Source: Syntrophaceae bacterium (GTDB taxonomy: Bacteria; Desulfobacterota; Syntrophia; Syntrophales; Smithellaceae). Taken from it: 64,000 nt of DNA. A model generated the notes under the pieces. It did not search any database. It saw only the letters and a program-made list of their open reading frames with translations, and was not told where the DNA came from. The stretch is from assembly GCA_003142535.1 (NCBI GenBank), contig PLMQ01000068.1, positions 16,048 through 80,047 of the forward strand, given 5' to 3'. Positions within the stretch are counted from its first letter, which is position 1; every line of letters starts with the position of its first letter. The position numbers and the translations under genes are program-made. This document shows positions 8,145-16,234 of the stretch, one piece after another.

Positions 8145-8179
8145 TTTTCAAAACTAAAAAATCCAAGGAGGATTTAAAA

Positions 8180-8680
8180 ATGAAAAGATTATTAGGAAAA
8201 GAACAGCAGATTTTTGATGATATGAAAAAGTGTTTCACGTCGTACGGTCTGAAAATATTTGATGAATTAAAGAAAAATGATCAACTTATGATTTTCTCAA
8301 AATTTGAATACCGGAATTATAATTTCGGTATTGCGGCTATATATCACGCTGACGGAGATCTTGTTGAAATCAGCACTGTATATACAAATATATCTAAGAA
8401 CAAGATTAAGCCTGTAGCTGAACTCATGAATCATATTAATTCCTACATCATGAGCGGTCACTTCTATGTAGTTTATTCAACAGGCGCAATGTCCTTCAGG
8501 ACAGCGATTCATGTAACCGATACCCTCAACAAGGATGACTTTGAGTGGGCTTTAGATCAGGTTATGTCTGCCAGCTACAAATTTTTTCCCATGATCATTG
8601 ATCAAATATTCACTGAGATGGAACCGCTGGAAATTATAAAAAAGCATCTTGAAGAAGAACCAATGGAGGTGCAACCATGA
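8180..8680 (+). CDS. YbjN-like domain protein
   Basis: 166 aa from ATG 8180, chosen because AAGGAGG lies 9 bases upstream; a longer in-frame start at 8102 would run through the terminator hairpin. The pattern (paired beta strands, then VAELMNHINSYIMSGHFYVV, then LNKDDFEWALDQVMSASYKF) resembles YbjN/type III chaperone-like folds that bind partner proteins. No catalytic residues stand out. The stop overlaps the next start by 4 bases (ATGA), so the two proteins are translationally coupled and likely act together. Confidence 0.5.
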   Translation: MKRLLGKEQQIFDDMKKCFTSYGLKIFDELKKNDQLMIFSKFEYRNYNFGIAAIYHADGDLVEISTVYTNISKNKIKPVAELMNHINSYIMSGHFYVVYSTGAMSFRTAIHVTDTLNKDDFEWALDQVMSASYKFFPMIIDQIFTEMEPLEIIKKHLEEEPMEVQP

Positions 8681-9165
8681 AAAAGAAAAATAAGCAGCGT
8701 GAAGTTAAGCGATTATTGATTTTCAGTACTGATTTCGGTTTTGTTATTCATGCATCTAATGCTAGGCCTTTCTTTCCGACACACACTCATGGTCTTGCGG
8801 AGATGGGTATGCCGGAATTCATCTTTGATCCCCTTGCTTTTGGGGCGAAAGGTAATGCAAATAGAATAATTAAAGTTTATAAGTATTTATCAAAGCCGGA
8901 AAACGCAAGTCAACTGGATGATATTAAACACGGTATGACAGTCAGGCTTACTCCAAAGGAGCTTATCCCTGATTATACCGGTACTGATAAAGATAATGCT
9001 GACAATATTTTCTATGTGCGGAAAGTATCTCCGGATTTTGAAGGCGTAAAGCTTGCTTATTTTCCGGAAGATATAACCCCCGGCATGTGGTTTATTCAGA
9101 TCTCTGTCGAAGGTGATGATTATGTATTGACGGATGAGTATTACCGCGGCGGTATTAAGTGGTAA
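8677..9165 (+). CDS. DUF4262-like protein
   Basis: 162 aa, starting inside the previous stop (ATGA overlap). The segment THTHGLAEMGMPEFIFDPL and the following helix resemble the HxxGL..PE core of DUF4262, a family of unknown biochemical role that is common on mobile elements. A Lys/Arg-rich start and a C-terminal beta-rich half are visible. A strong terminator follows at 9190. The assignment rests on a single motif region. Confidence 0.5.
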   Translation: MKKKNKQREVKRLLIFSTDFGFVIHASNARPFFPTHTHGLAEMGMPEFIFDPLAFGAKGNANRIIKVYKYLSKPENASQLDDIKHGMTVRLTPKELIPDYTGTDKDNADNIFYVRKVSPDFEGVKLAYFPEDITPGMWFIQISVEGDDYVLTDEYYRGGIKW

Positions 9166-9189
9166 TGTAATAACAAAACCAATGCAACA

Positions 9190-9227
9190 AAGGGACTTGT
9201 TCACTATATGGAACAAGTCCCTTTTTA
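9190..9227 (+). terminator. Rho-independent terminator
   Basis: Perfect 12-bp stem AGGGACTTGTTC / GAACAAGTCCCT with loop ACTATATG, followed by TTTTTATTTT. Ends the 8180-9165 unit. Confidence 0.92.
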
Positions 9228-9255
9228 TTTTAAAAAAATGAGGAGAAAAAATATC

Positions 9256-10017
9256 ATGAAAAATAAGGATAAAGAAAATCAAATCAATAGAAGCAATACA
9301 AATAGTAAAAAGAAATACACTTGCCCAATAACAGAGGCAGAATTTGTTCTCATCCCTGCCGGAACGTTCATGATGGGCTCACCTGAAGATGAGTCTGAAC
9401 GTTGGGATGATGAGACACTGCACAAAGTGATCATCAGCAGATCTTTTTACCTTCAGACGACGCCAGTCACGCAGGGTCAGTGGATAAAGGTAATGGGGAC
9501 TAATCCGTCCGAACACAAGCATGAAGATCTGCCCGTTGAGACAGTATCCTGGAATGATGCACAACAATATATCCAAAAATTAAATGAACTGTCAGAGGGT
9601 TCACACTTTAGACTGCCTACTGAGGCGGAGTGGGAATATGCCTGTCGGGCAGGAAAAAACGGGAAGTATTGCTTTGGGAATGATGAAAGCATGCTAGAGA
9701 AATATGCTTGGTACCGGGCCAATGCAAACGAAACTCATCCCGTTGGTCTAAAAAGACCAAATGATTGGGGCTTATACGACATGCATGGGAATATCAATGA
9801 GTGGGTACAGGACTGGTTTGGGGATTATCCAATTCACAGTGTTACGGACCCTGAAGGGCTGCCATCTTCAGACTTGCAACGTGTACTGCGGGGTAACTGC
9901 TGGCTCTTAAGTGAACGATTTTCCCGTGCGGCGAGTCGTAATTGCGCCTTTCCGAACAATAGGGTCAACTGCAACGGGTTTCGTGTTGCTATTTCGCTCC
10001 CTGATGATAATTTCTGA
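9256..10017 (+). CDS. FGE-sulfatase fold protein with DGR-type variable C-terminus
   Basis: 253 aa from ATG 9256 (GAGGAG ribosome-binding site; an upstream in-frame start at 9208 lies in the terminator). It shows the formylglycine-generating-enzyme/C-type-lectin-like fold: FVLIPAGTFMMGSP, VTQGQWIKVMG, LPVETVSWNDAQQY, FRLPTEAEWEYACRAG, GLYDMHGNINEWVQDW and a final RVLRGNCW...NGFRVA module. No signal peptide is seen. The last 35 residues contain codons that keep C or T in the third position while the first two vary at sites where relatives have Asn, the pattern expected from adenine mutagenesis. Probably a cytoplasmic DGR binding protein rather than a working sulfatase activator. Confidence 0.8.
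   Translation: MKNKDKENQINRSNTNSKKKYTCPITEAEFVLIPAGTFMMGSPEDESERWDDETLHKVIISRSFYLQTTPVTQGQWIKVMGTNPSEHKHEDLPVETVSWNDAQQYIQKLNELSEGSHFRLPTEAEWEYACRAGKNGKYCFGNDESMLEKYAWYRANANETHPVGLKRPNDWGLYDMHGNINEWVQDWFGDYPIHSVTDPEGLPSSDLQRVLRGNCWLLSERFSRAASRNCAFPNNRVNCNGFRVAISLPDDNF
9880..9990 (+). other. Putative DGR variable region (VR-1)
   Basis: 3' end of the FGE-fold gene. Between Arg (CGT 9937-9939) and the invariant GGG-TTT-CGT (9976-9984), the codons AAT TGC GCC TTT, AAC AAT and GTC AAC TGC AAC alternate Asn codons with codons reachable from AAC or AAT by changing only As. This is what an adenine-mutagenised template of Asn codons would give. No template repeat or reverse transcriptase was found in the window. 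Confidence 0.55.
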
Positions 10018-10075
10018 TTTCTAGTTTTCTGTTTGCTACCGGATTGGCGGTGCAGGGAACATCTTTGAAGATTAT

Positions 10076-10112
10076 AAGGGCTCATCATTTTCTCGTGATG
10101 AGCCCTTTTTTA
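10076..10112 (+). terminator. Rho-independent terminator after the FGE-fold gene
   Basis: AAGGGCTCATCA / TGATGAGCCCTT stem with an 8-base loop, followed by a T-run. Confidence 0.92.
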
Positions 10113-10124
10113 TCTCTAATTCCT

Positions 10125-10168
10125 AGAAACAAACTAGTCACTAATCCGACTATCTTTCCAGAACAAAT
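10125..10168 (+). promoter_or_regulatory. Two-block motif before the 10200 gene (copy 1)
   Basis: AGAAACAAACT, 23 variable bases, CAGAACAAAT. The same two blocks at the same spacing occur at 18998-19041 upstream of another RHH gene (28/44 identical overall, nearly all in the blocks). Likely operator or promoter for RHH-controlled units. Confidence 0.45.
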
Positions 10169-10199
10169 ATTAAAATAACATACAAGGAGGTAATGATCA

Positions 10200-10400
10200 A
10201 TGAACATCGAGAAGAAAATACAAATTAATCTGGCAATCCCCGAGAGCTATCGGAATTTACTCCGCAGAATGGCTGCCATGAGAATGATGGAGAACCCATG
10301 GATAACTACCACAGGAACAGCCATAGCCACAGAGCTGTTATTAAAGGCACTGGAAGAGATTGGAAAATTTAATAATGACGTAGGAGAAACTGAGAAATGA
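10200..10400 (+). CDS. Small RHH-like DNA-binding protein
   Basis: 66 aa with an excellent ribosome-binding site (AAGGAGG). The N-terminus KKIQINLAIPESYRNLLRRM is a strand followed by helix as in ribbon-helix-helix proteins, and TTTGTAIATELLLKALEEIG could be the second helix. Its stop overlaps the primase start (ATGA), so it is coupled to the replication gene and is a natural candidate for copy control or origin binding. Confidence 0.55.
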   Translation: MNIEKKIQINLAIPESYRNLLRRMAAMRMMENPWITTTGTAIATELLLKALEEIGKFNNDVGETEK

Positions 10401-12724
10401 CAAATGAAATTGACTTATCAACGGAAGAATCCATAAAAGCGGCAACCAACTTTTTAAATGCTATATTCAACTTCTCTCTAAATCAAAATATGGGTGAAAT
10501 CGAAATTCGAACATTTAGACCCAGAGCAGAATCTTATTTCTTTAGCTCTGCACCGGCCGCAGCTGAATTAGCTATTGATCTTTGCAATCAGGGTATTGAC
10601 GTTTATGTCGGCGTGAATCCCAGAACAGGTCGACAGGGGAAAAAAGAGAATGTCCATTATCTAGCAGCTTTTCATGCGGAGATTGATTACGGGAAATTTG
10701 GCCACAAAAAAGAAAATGAATTTGCAAACTACGATGAAGCCCTTGATGCAATCAATAATTTTGATCTTGCACCTTCAGTCGTAATTCATTCCGGTGGCGG
10801 ATTTCACTGCTACTGGGTTTTAAATGTTCCGCTGCGTGTTGAGGATTATGAAATTGCTACACTCGAGAATGTTAATAAAGCTTTGAGTCAATCGCTTAAT
10901 GGTGATTCAGGAACTCATGATATTTCTCGTGTGTTGCGTATTCCGGGAACTTTCAATTTCAAAAATTCGGATAATCCCAGACCAGTTGAAATAATATCTA
11001 TGAATGGGTTGAAGTATGAGCTCTATGATTTCAGCGAAGTGCTGGCGAACTTAAAAGATGAGCCCATTAAAGCTAAGATCACACCAGAGAAGAAACTTAT
11101 TCCGCAAGCTGATATTATAGCACCTGTTCAAGCTCAAGCAGTAAATGATATTGAAATAGAAAATCTATCTGTATCTGAAAAGATTAAATCCCTTATCCTG
11201 CATGGAAATGATGGTTCCTATTCATCCCGCAGTGAAGCGGATATGGCTGTAATATTATCACTTGTTACTAAAGGGCTGAGTGAAAACGAAATCAAAAATA
11301 TTTTTGAGACATATTCTGTAGGATCTAAGTATCGGGAACATTCAGCGCCGGAGAATTATCTAAAGCATAATATCCAAAAGGCGAAAGAGCTGTCTAACCT
11401 GACTGACGAAGAGATGCAGAATCCTTTGTTCATATCAGGTTCGATATCCAAGACAGAAAAAGGGCTAAACTTAAAGATATTGAATTTTGAAGAATACATG
11501 GTGAAAAAATATAAAATAAAGATTCTTGATCAGGAAAGCGCTTTCTTTAAATACAATGGTAAGTGCTATGAGCAATGCACCGAAAAAACCCTGAATAATT
11601 TATGTCAAAACGAACTGGCGACTCACAGAAATTTATTTAGCAAGTCAAACCTGAATGAATTGATCCACTACGCTATTGGTGATGCTCTAATTAACAGTGA
11701 TAATGCGAGAATCAACCAGGTTAAATATCTGACTTTGCAGAATGGACTTTATGATCTCGATGAGGGAGAATTGATTGACCATTCCCGTAACATCTTCACA
11801 ACCAATCTTTTACCATATGATTATGATCCAGCAGTAGCATGTCCCCGGTTTATTCAGTTCCTTCAGGAAATATTTGAGAATGATCAGGAGAAGATTGACT
11901 TTGTGCAGGAGGCTGTAGGATATGCTTTTCACAAATCATTGCCCACGCCGGCAGTATTCTTTCTGGTCGGTAGCGGGAGCAATGGAAAATCTGTCTTTAT
12001 CAATACCATTGCCAATCTCGTAGGTAAGGAAAATACCAGCAACATAAGCTTCAACGCATTATCTGATGAAAGATATGTTCTGGAACTCTTCCAGAAAATG
12101 ATCAATATCTGCGGGGAGACCCCTTTGGGAAGACATATTGAAACGGGCATAATAAAGTCGGTTACTGCCGGAGACTGGATAACAGGTAGAGAAATATACA
12201 AGTCACCAATGAAGTTTCGACCATTTGCCAAGCACTTTCTGGCTATGAATAAACCGCCAATCATTTCCGACCCATCCCATGGAATGTGGAGAAGAATATG
12301 GATACTGGAATTCAACAGAAGATTTACGGAAAAAGATATGGACAGGCAGCTGGAAGAAAAGCTTATCAATGAACTCTCAGGCATCTTCAACTGGGCACTG
12401 GAAGGTTACAACAAATTAAAGGAAAAGAAATTTGCTTTAAGCGAATCTACGTCCATGAAGATATCGAAGAAAGAATATCGTGATGATATAGACAGCATCA
12501 GGGCTTTTGTAAAAGATAGGTTTATCAAGTCAAATGATGCAAGAGATTTGATTATTTTCAGCGAAACTTATGAATTATATAAAAGTTATTGTCAGCTTGA
12601 AGGAAAGAAAGATATACAGGTGAAAACCGACTTCAAGAAAACATTAATCGATATTGGCTATGAAATAAAAAGTTCCAGCAGATGCAATAATAAAGTCTGT
12701 ATATTTAATGTGAAGATGAATTGA
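10397..12724 (+). CDS. Primase-helicase: AEP/RepB-type primase with D5/P4-type SF3 helicase
   Basis: 775 aa. Residues about 35-190 form an archaeo-eukaryotic-type primase: the metal-binding AEIDYG strand (94-99) and the nucleotide-binding SGGGFHCYW motif (132-140), with DISRVLRIPGTFNFK following. After a linker and a D5_N-like region (about 400-500) comes a superfamily 3 helicase core with Walker A LVGSGSNGKS (about 523-532), the downstream Asn/Asp motif ICGETPLGRH, and AMNKPPIISDP with Arg finger MWRRIWILEF. A C-terminal wing (about 690-775) probably contacts DNA. This is the classical initiator of P4-like satellites and replicating islands. Coupled to the preceding RHH gene by a 4-base overlap. 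Confidence 0.9.
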   Translation: MTNEIDLSTEESIKAATNFLNAIFNFSLNQNMGEIEIRTFRPRAESYFFSSAPAAAELAIDLCNQGIDVYVGVNPRTGRQGKKENVHYLAAFHAEIDYGKFGHKKENEFANYDEALDAINNFDLAPSVVIHSGGGFHCYWVLNVPLRVEDYEIATLENVNKALSQSLNGDSGTHDISRVLRIPGTFNFKNSDNPRPVEIISMNGLKYELYDFSEVLANLKDEPIKAKITPEKKLIPQADIIAPVQAQAVNDIEIENLSVSEKIKSLILHGNDGSYSSRSEADMAVILSLVTKGLSENEIKNIFETYSVGSKYREHSAPENYLKHNIQKAKELSNLTDEEMQNPLFISGSISKTEKGLNLKILNFEEYMVKKYKIKILDQESAFFKYNGKCYEQCTEKTLNNLCQNELATHRNLFSKSNLNELIHYAIGDALINSDNARINQVKYLTLQNGLYDLDEGELIDHSRNIFTTNLLPYDYDPAVACPRFIQFLQEIFENDQEKIDFVQEAVGYAFHKSLPTPAVFFLVGSGSNGKSVFINTIANLVGKENTSNISFNALSDERYVLELFQKMINICGETPLGRHIETGIIKSVTAGDWITGREIYKSPMKFRPFAKHFLAMNKPPIISDPSHGMWRRIWILEFNRRFTEKDMDRQLEEKLINELSGIFNWALEGYNKLKEKKFALSESTSMKISKKEYRDDIDSIRAFVKDRFIKSNDARDLIIFSETYELYKSYCQLEGKKDIQVKTDFKKTLIDIGYEIKSSSRCNNKVCIFNVKMN

Positions 12725-12758
12725 GAAGTATGAATTGCTATCGGGGTGGGAGAGAGTT

Positions 12759-13116
12759 TGATCTTCCTCCTTCCCCAAAGTGAATGAAAAGAGGACAAGA
12801 GATAACCCTGAGATTAAGAAAGTATTAACTAATTCATGCTAAGTTAATAACGAAATCCGAAATAGAATAAATGCTTAGAGTAAAAATTAACCAGATTAAC
12901 TCAATTAAAACATATTCCCAAAAATAATAAATAATAATAATTTATAAAATTATATACTCTATAAAGGTTGAAGTTTTAGTTAATCTTGTTAATCTTTTAA
13001 GGAAGTATTTCATTTTATTCCGGAATATCAATTGCTCAACATAAATAAGTTAATTAAAAGTTATTCTTCAGTTAAGCATTTCTTCTTTTCTTTACTTTGG
13101 GGAAGGGAAAAGATCA
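12759..13116. repeat. 355-bp imperfect palindrome after the primase gene
   Basis: The outer ends match as inverted copies: GATCTTCCTCCTTCCCC (from 12760) against GATCTTTTCCCTTCCCC read on the other strand from 13115, with CTTCCCCAAAGT (12770-12781) perfectly inverted at 13094-13105. Deeper in, TTAACCAGATTAACT (12887-12901) faces TTAACAAGATTAACT (minus strand, 12992-12978) at nearly the same distance from each end (127 versus 123 bases). The centre is very AT-rich. No ORF occupies it. A replication origin, an extended regulatory RNA or a MITE-like insertion are possible. Confidence 0.6.
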
Positions 13117-13754
13117 ATCTAATGTATTTTAAAGAAGACATATAGTCACCTGCTGCTTCTTCTGGTCATATCTGAACATCAGCATCTAATAACTTCCTGA
13201 GTCGTCTGGAGCAAGAGATCTTTGCTGATTAATATATGGGGGAGGATGAAGAAAGAAATGACTCTCAGGAGTTTGCTGCTTGGTCTGAATTAATGAATAC
13301 GGGATGAAATGTGCATTTTTCAATGGCTATTTTTTGAAGATTGAGGCTACTTGTAACTTCCTATAATCAATCGTCTGGTAAGCATGACTGGCATTGAACC
13401 TTTCAAAGCCTAATCGTTATTAGACTGAACTCAATGAATGGTTATATAGTTTCAATGCTATTATTAAAATTGTCATTACTGTACTTTTGGACAGTTGCTA
13501 ATTGCGTCATAATAAATCATGTTCATATCCGAGCTGTAACGCAGGAATTAATATCAATATCATATTTTGCTGGTCTTACAATAATATAATAAAAAAAGAT
13601 GGCGAATATCCATTTTATATGTATTTGATTTTACAAATGCTGATAGCGCAACATAAACTATTTATGGACGTCTTAGTGAAATGGGAAAAAGCATATTATA
13701 AGTTTAAAAAATATTTTTCATAAATAATCAATTCAAAAAAGGAGAATCGGCTTT
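13117..13754. other. Gene-poor stretch
   Basis: AT-rich sequence between the palindrome and the lipoprotein operon. An open frame from a TTG at 13502 (73 codons) has no ribosome-binding site and unlikely composition. The operon promoter must lie here; GGAG at 13741-13744 is the ribosome-binding site of the first lipoprotein. Nothing else was recognised. Confidence 0.5.
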
Positions 13755-14720
13755 ATGAACAAAAAAAAAGTTGTTGGAATGTGCCTTATCTTACTATTTG
13801 CTTCCGGATGCGCAACGCCCACACAATATAAAGCAGAGCAGTTAGAAGCGCCGGCAACAAAAATGCAACAGGTTAAAGCTCAACAGACCTCAGCATCACC
13901 ATCAACAAAAAGATATAAACGTAAAGTTGCAATTATACGCTTCACGAACGAGACCAATTACGGCAAAGCGTTGATGACAGACGCTGATTTCGATCGTCTG
14001 GGAAAACAGGCATCGGACATGTTGGCAAGCCGTCTGGTCAAGTCAGGCAATTTCATGGTCTTTGAGCGTTCCGATATCAATAAAATTCGGCAAGAACAAA
14101 CCATATCCGGCGGAAGTCTCATTGGTGTAGATACAGTTATTGTAGGTTCCGTAACCGAGTTTGGTCGTTCAATAGCTGGCAAAACAGGGTTCATGAGCTC
14201 TACAAAGATGCAGACAGCTAGAGCAAAGGTTGAAATCAGGCTTGTTGATATCAGGACGGGCCAAGCGTTTTTCTCATCATCAGGAGCAGGAGAAGCAAAT
14301 ACGGAATCCGGCGAGATCGCAGGATATGGTAGTAGGGCAGAATACGATGCGACATTGAACGACAGGGCCATTGGCGCCGCGATTACCGATGTTATTGATA
14401 AACTTGTTTCCACCCTTGAAGAAAAAGCATGGCGCACGGACATTCTCGAAGTTTCTAACGGCCAGGTCTTTATCAGTGGTGGATCACGCCAGGGCATCAA
14501 GGTGGGTGACACTCTCAAAGTCGTGGCGCTCGGACAAAAAGTTAAGAGCAAACAGACTGGAATGGAGATCAGTCTGCCTGGCAAACAGGTCGCAATAATC
14601 AAAGTGACCTCCTTCTTCGGCGAGAACGAAAACAACGAAGGATCGGTCTGTGAAATTATTTCCGGATTAATTGATCCGTCTTCAGCAGCAAAACTTTATG
14701 TAGAAGAGGTGAAATTATGA
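13755..14720 (+). CDS. CsgG-family lipoprotein
   Basis: 321 aa with a lipoprotein signal ending at FASGC (lipobox, Cys about residue 19). The CsgG core starts at KRKVAIIRFTNETNYGK and includes MLASRLVKSGNFMVFERSDI, VDTVIVGSVTEFG and VEIRLVDIRTGQAFFSSSG. In curli systems CsgG forms a nonameric outer-membrane secretion pore. The C-terminal ~90 residues (TDILEVSNGQVFISGGSRQG, GDTLKV) look like a FlgT-like beta domain found in CsgG relatives outside curli. No curlin genes are nearby; instead the DUF4810 and GNA1162 partners follow, a conserved lipoprotein trio. It overlaps the next gene by 4 bases. Confidence 0.88.
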   Translation: MNKKKVVGMCLILLFASGCATPTQYKAEQLEAPATKMQQVKAQQTSASPSTKRYKRKVAIIRFTNETNYGKALMTDADFDRLGKQASDMLASRLVKSGNFMVFERSDINKIRQEQTISGGSLIGVDTVIVGSVTEFGRSIAGKTGFMSSTKMQTARAKVEIRLVDIRTGQAFFSSSGAGEANTESGEIAGYGSRAEYDATLNDRAIGAAITDVIDKLVSTLEEKAWRTDILEVSNGQVFISGGSRQGIKVGDTLKVVALGQKVKSKQTGMEISLPGKQVAIIKVTSFFGENENNEGSVCEIISGLIDPSSAAKLYVEEVKL

Positions 14721-15022
14721 AAAAGATCATATTTTTTTCTTTACTGACGCTTATTTTATTTCTATGCAGTTGTTCTATGCCCACAACCACAGTTCGAACA
14801 GTGGACGACAGGCCAACTCTGGCTTTCAAAGGGGCGCCTGAAGGTGCTCTCCTCTATATCGATAGTCTTAGCATGGGGCCTGCCGGTCAGTATAACGGCG
14901 AGCCTACTGTTTTGACAATTGAACCGGGAACCCACACAGTCCGTGTTACTCTCAACAATGAAACAATTTATGAACAGCGGATCTTTGTGGAGAGTTCATT
15001 GAAAATTATTACTCTCAGATAG
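14717..15022 (+). CDS. Small PEGA-like lipoprotein
   Basis: 101 aa with signal peptide and lipobox FLCSC (Cys about 19). The mature part LAFKGAPEGALLYIDSLSMG, then TVLTIEPGTHTVRVTLNN, resembles a single PEGA-type beta-sandwich module, common in surface-layer and stress lipoproteins. It starts inside the csgG-like stop codon and is followed 8 bases later by the DUF4810 gene. Probably a partner of the lipoprotein complex. Confidence 0.6.
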   Translation: MKKIIFFSLLTLILFLCSCSMPTTTVRTVDDRPTLAFKGAPEGALLYIDSLSMGPAGQYNGEPTVLTIEPGTHTVRVTLNNETIYEQRIFVESSLKIITLR

Positions 15023-15030
15023 GAGGCGGC

Positions 15031-15471
15031 ATGACATCGGCAACTAAATACTTATGGGTGCTCTTATTGATTTTCTCTTTAATTGGATGCAGGGGGGCTC
15101 AAACTCGCTATAATTGGAGTAATTACGATAACCAAATGTATCATCATTATAAAAACCCGGCTGAAAGAGATGCATTTGTTCAGGCATTAAAAGAAATTAT
15201 GGACAATGCTGAGCAGGATGGCAAGATGCCACCCGGTATTTATGCAGAATATGGCTTTGCTCTGTATGAACAGGGAAACAATCAGCAGGCTGTTGTCTAT
15301 TTTCAAAAGGAAGCCAATAAATGGCCTGAGTCTCGATCCTTTATGACCAAATTGATTGCCAATGCCAATAATCGGGAAAAGAATCTAAAGGCGAATGTAA
15401 AACTCCCGGTTGCCCAGGAAGTTGATGCCGATAACACTGTTCAGAAAACGTTGCCGGAGGTGTCCAAATGA
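15031..15471 (+). CDS. DUF4810 lipoprotein
   Basis: 146 aa with lipobox LIGC (Cys about 20). The mature domain RYNWSNYDNQMYHHYKNPAE followed by a TPR-like pair (GIYAEYGFALYEQGNNQQAV, YFQKEANKWPESRSFM) is the DUF4810 pattern. Such genes are consistently found between a csgG-like gene and a GNA1162-family gene. It overlaps the next start by 4 bases (ATGA). Predicted to be anchored in the outer membrane facing the periplasm. Confidence 0.85.
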   Translation: MTSATKYLWVLLLIFSLIGCRGAQTRYNWSNYDNQMYHHYKNPAERDAFVQALKEIMDNAEQDGKMPPGIYAEYGFALYEQGNNQQAVVYFQKEANKWPESRSFMTKLIANANNREKNLKANVKLPVAQEVDADNTVQKTLPEVSK

Positions 15472-16136
15472 GACAAATGCGTTTGTTTTTACTATTGCTA
15501 ACCTTAATAACCTTTTCCGCATGTGCCCATCATGAACAATACTTAAGCAAGCAGGAGAAATTTCTGGCGGCTTCACCCCGTTCTATCCTGATCGTACCAG
15601 TGGTCAATAATAGCGTAGATATTACGGCGGCGGATTACATGCTTTCCACATTAACATTCCCTCTTGCAGAACGCGGCTACTATGTTTTCCCGATAAACGC
15701 AGTAAAGAGAGTGCTTGAAGATGAAGGCCTAGCCGACAGTTCGTTTGTGCATTCCGCTCCAACATCGAAACTCGCTAACCTTTTCGGTGCGGATGTAGTT
15801 CTTTACGTTGTCATAGAACAATGGGATGCCCAGTATGCACTATTAACAACTACGACTACAGTCTCTATTTATTACCAGATAAGGGACGGCAGAACCGACG
15901 AACTCCTATGGGAAAACAGGGTAAAGAGGGTTTATAAGCCTGACACAGGAAGTAATGCTGGTGGTGGTATTGGAGGACTTGTGGCACAACTCGTTGTGAA
16001 GGCTGTTGTCGCTGCGATGGAAAAGGCGGCCCCCAACTATATGCCATTGGCCCGCCAGGCAAACGCCGCAGCCTTGTATAGTTATCCGGGGCCGGGAATT
16101 CCACTTGGGCCTTACGCAGAGGAACAGAAGAAATAA
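15468..16136 (+). CDS. GNA1162/DUF799 family lipoprotein
   Basis: 222 aa with lipobox FSAC (Cys about 19). The GNA1162/DUF799 fold, related to TolB-like N-terminal domains, is shown by RSILIVPVVNNSVDITAADY, MLSTLTFPLAERGYYVFP and LFGADVVLYVVIEQWDAQY. In Neisseria this surface lipoprotein is encoded with CsgG-like and DUF4810 lipoproteins, as here. The C-terminus is Gly/Ala-rich (GGGIGGLVAQLVVKAVVAAM). Part of a tightly overlapped four-gene run. Confidence 0.85.
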   Translation: MRQMRLFLLLLTLITFSACAHHEQYLSKQEKFLAASPRSILIVPVVNNSVDITAADYMLSTLTFPLAERGYYVFPINAVKRVLEDEGLADSSFVHSAPTSKLANLFGADVVLYVVIEQWDAQYALLTTTTTVSIYYQIRDGRTDELLWENRVKRVYKPDTGSNAGGGIGGLVAQLVVKAVVAAMEKAAPNYMPLARQANAAALYSYPGPGIPLGPYAEEQKK

Positions 16137-16234
16137 ACAGGGAAAAGCCCTTAGCAAATTAAAGCTATTATCTGGCAGGAAGCTTACGTAATGAGATATA
16201 ATTTTTTCTAAAAATGGTTTGTGGAGGTATACAA

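Noticed and set aside
8102..8179. N-terminal extension of the YbjN-like protein
   Set aside because: It runs through a perfect terminator hairpin; AAGGAGG before ATG 8180 marks the real start.
13502..13723. 73-codon plus-strand frame
   Set aside because: TTG start without ribosome-binding site, AT-rich composition, no recognisable motif.
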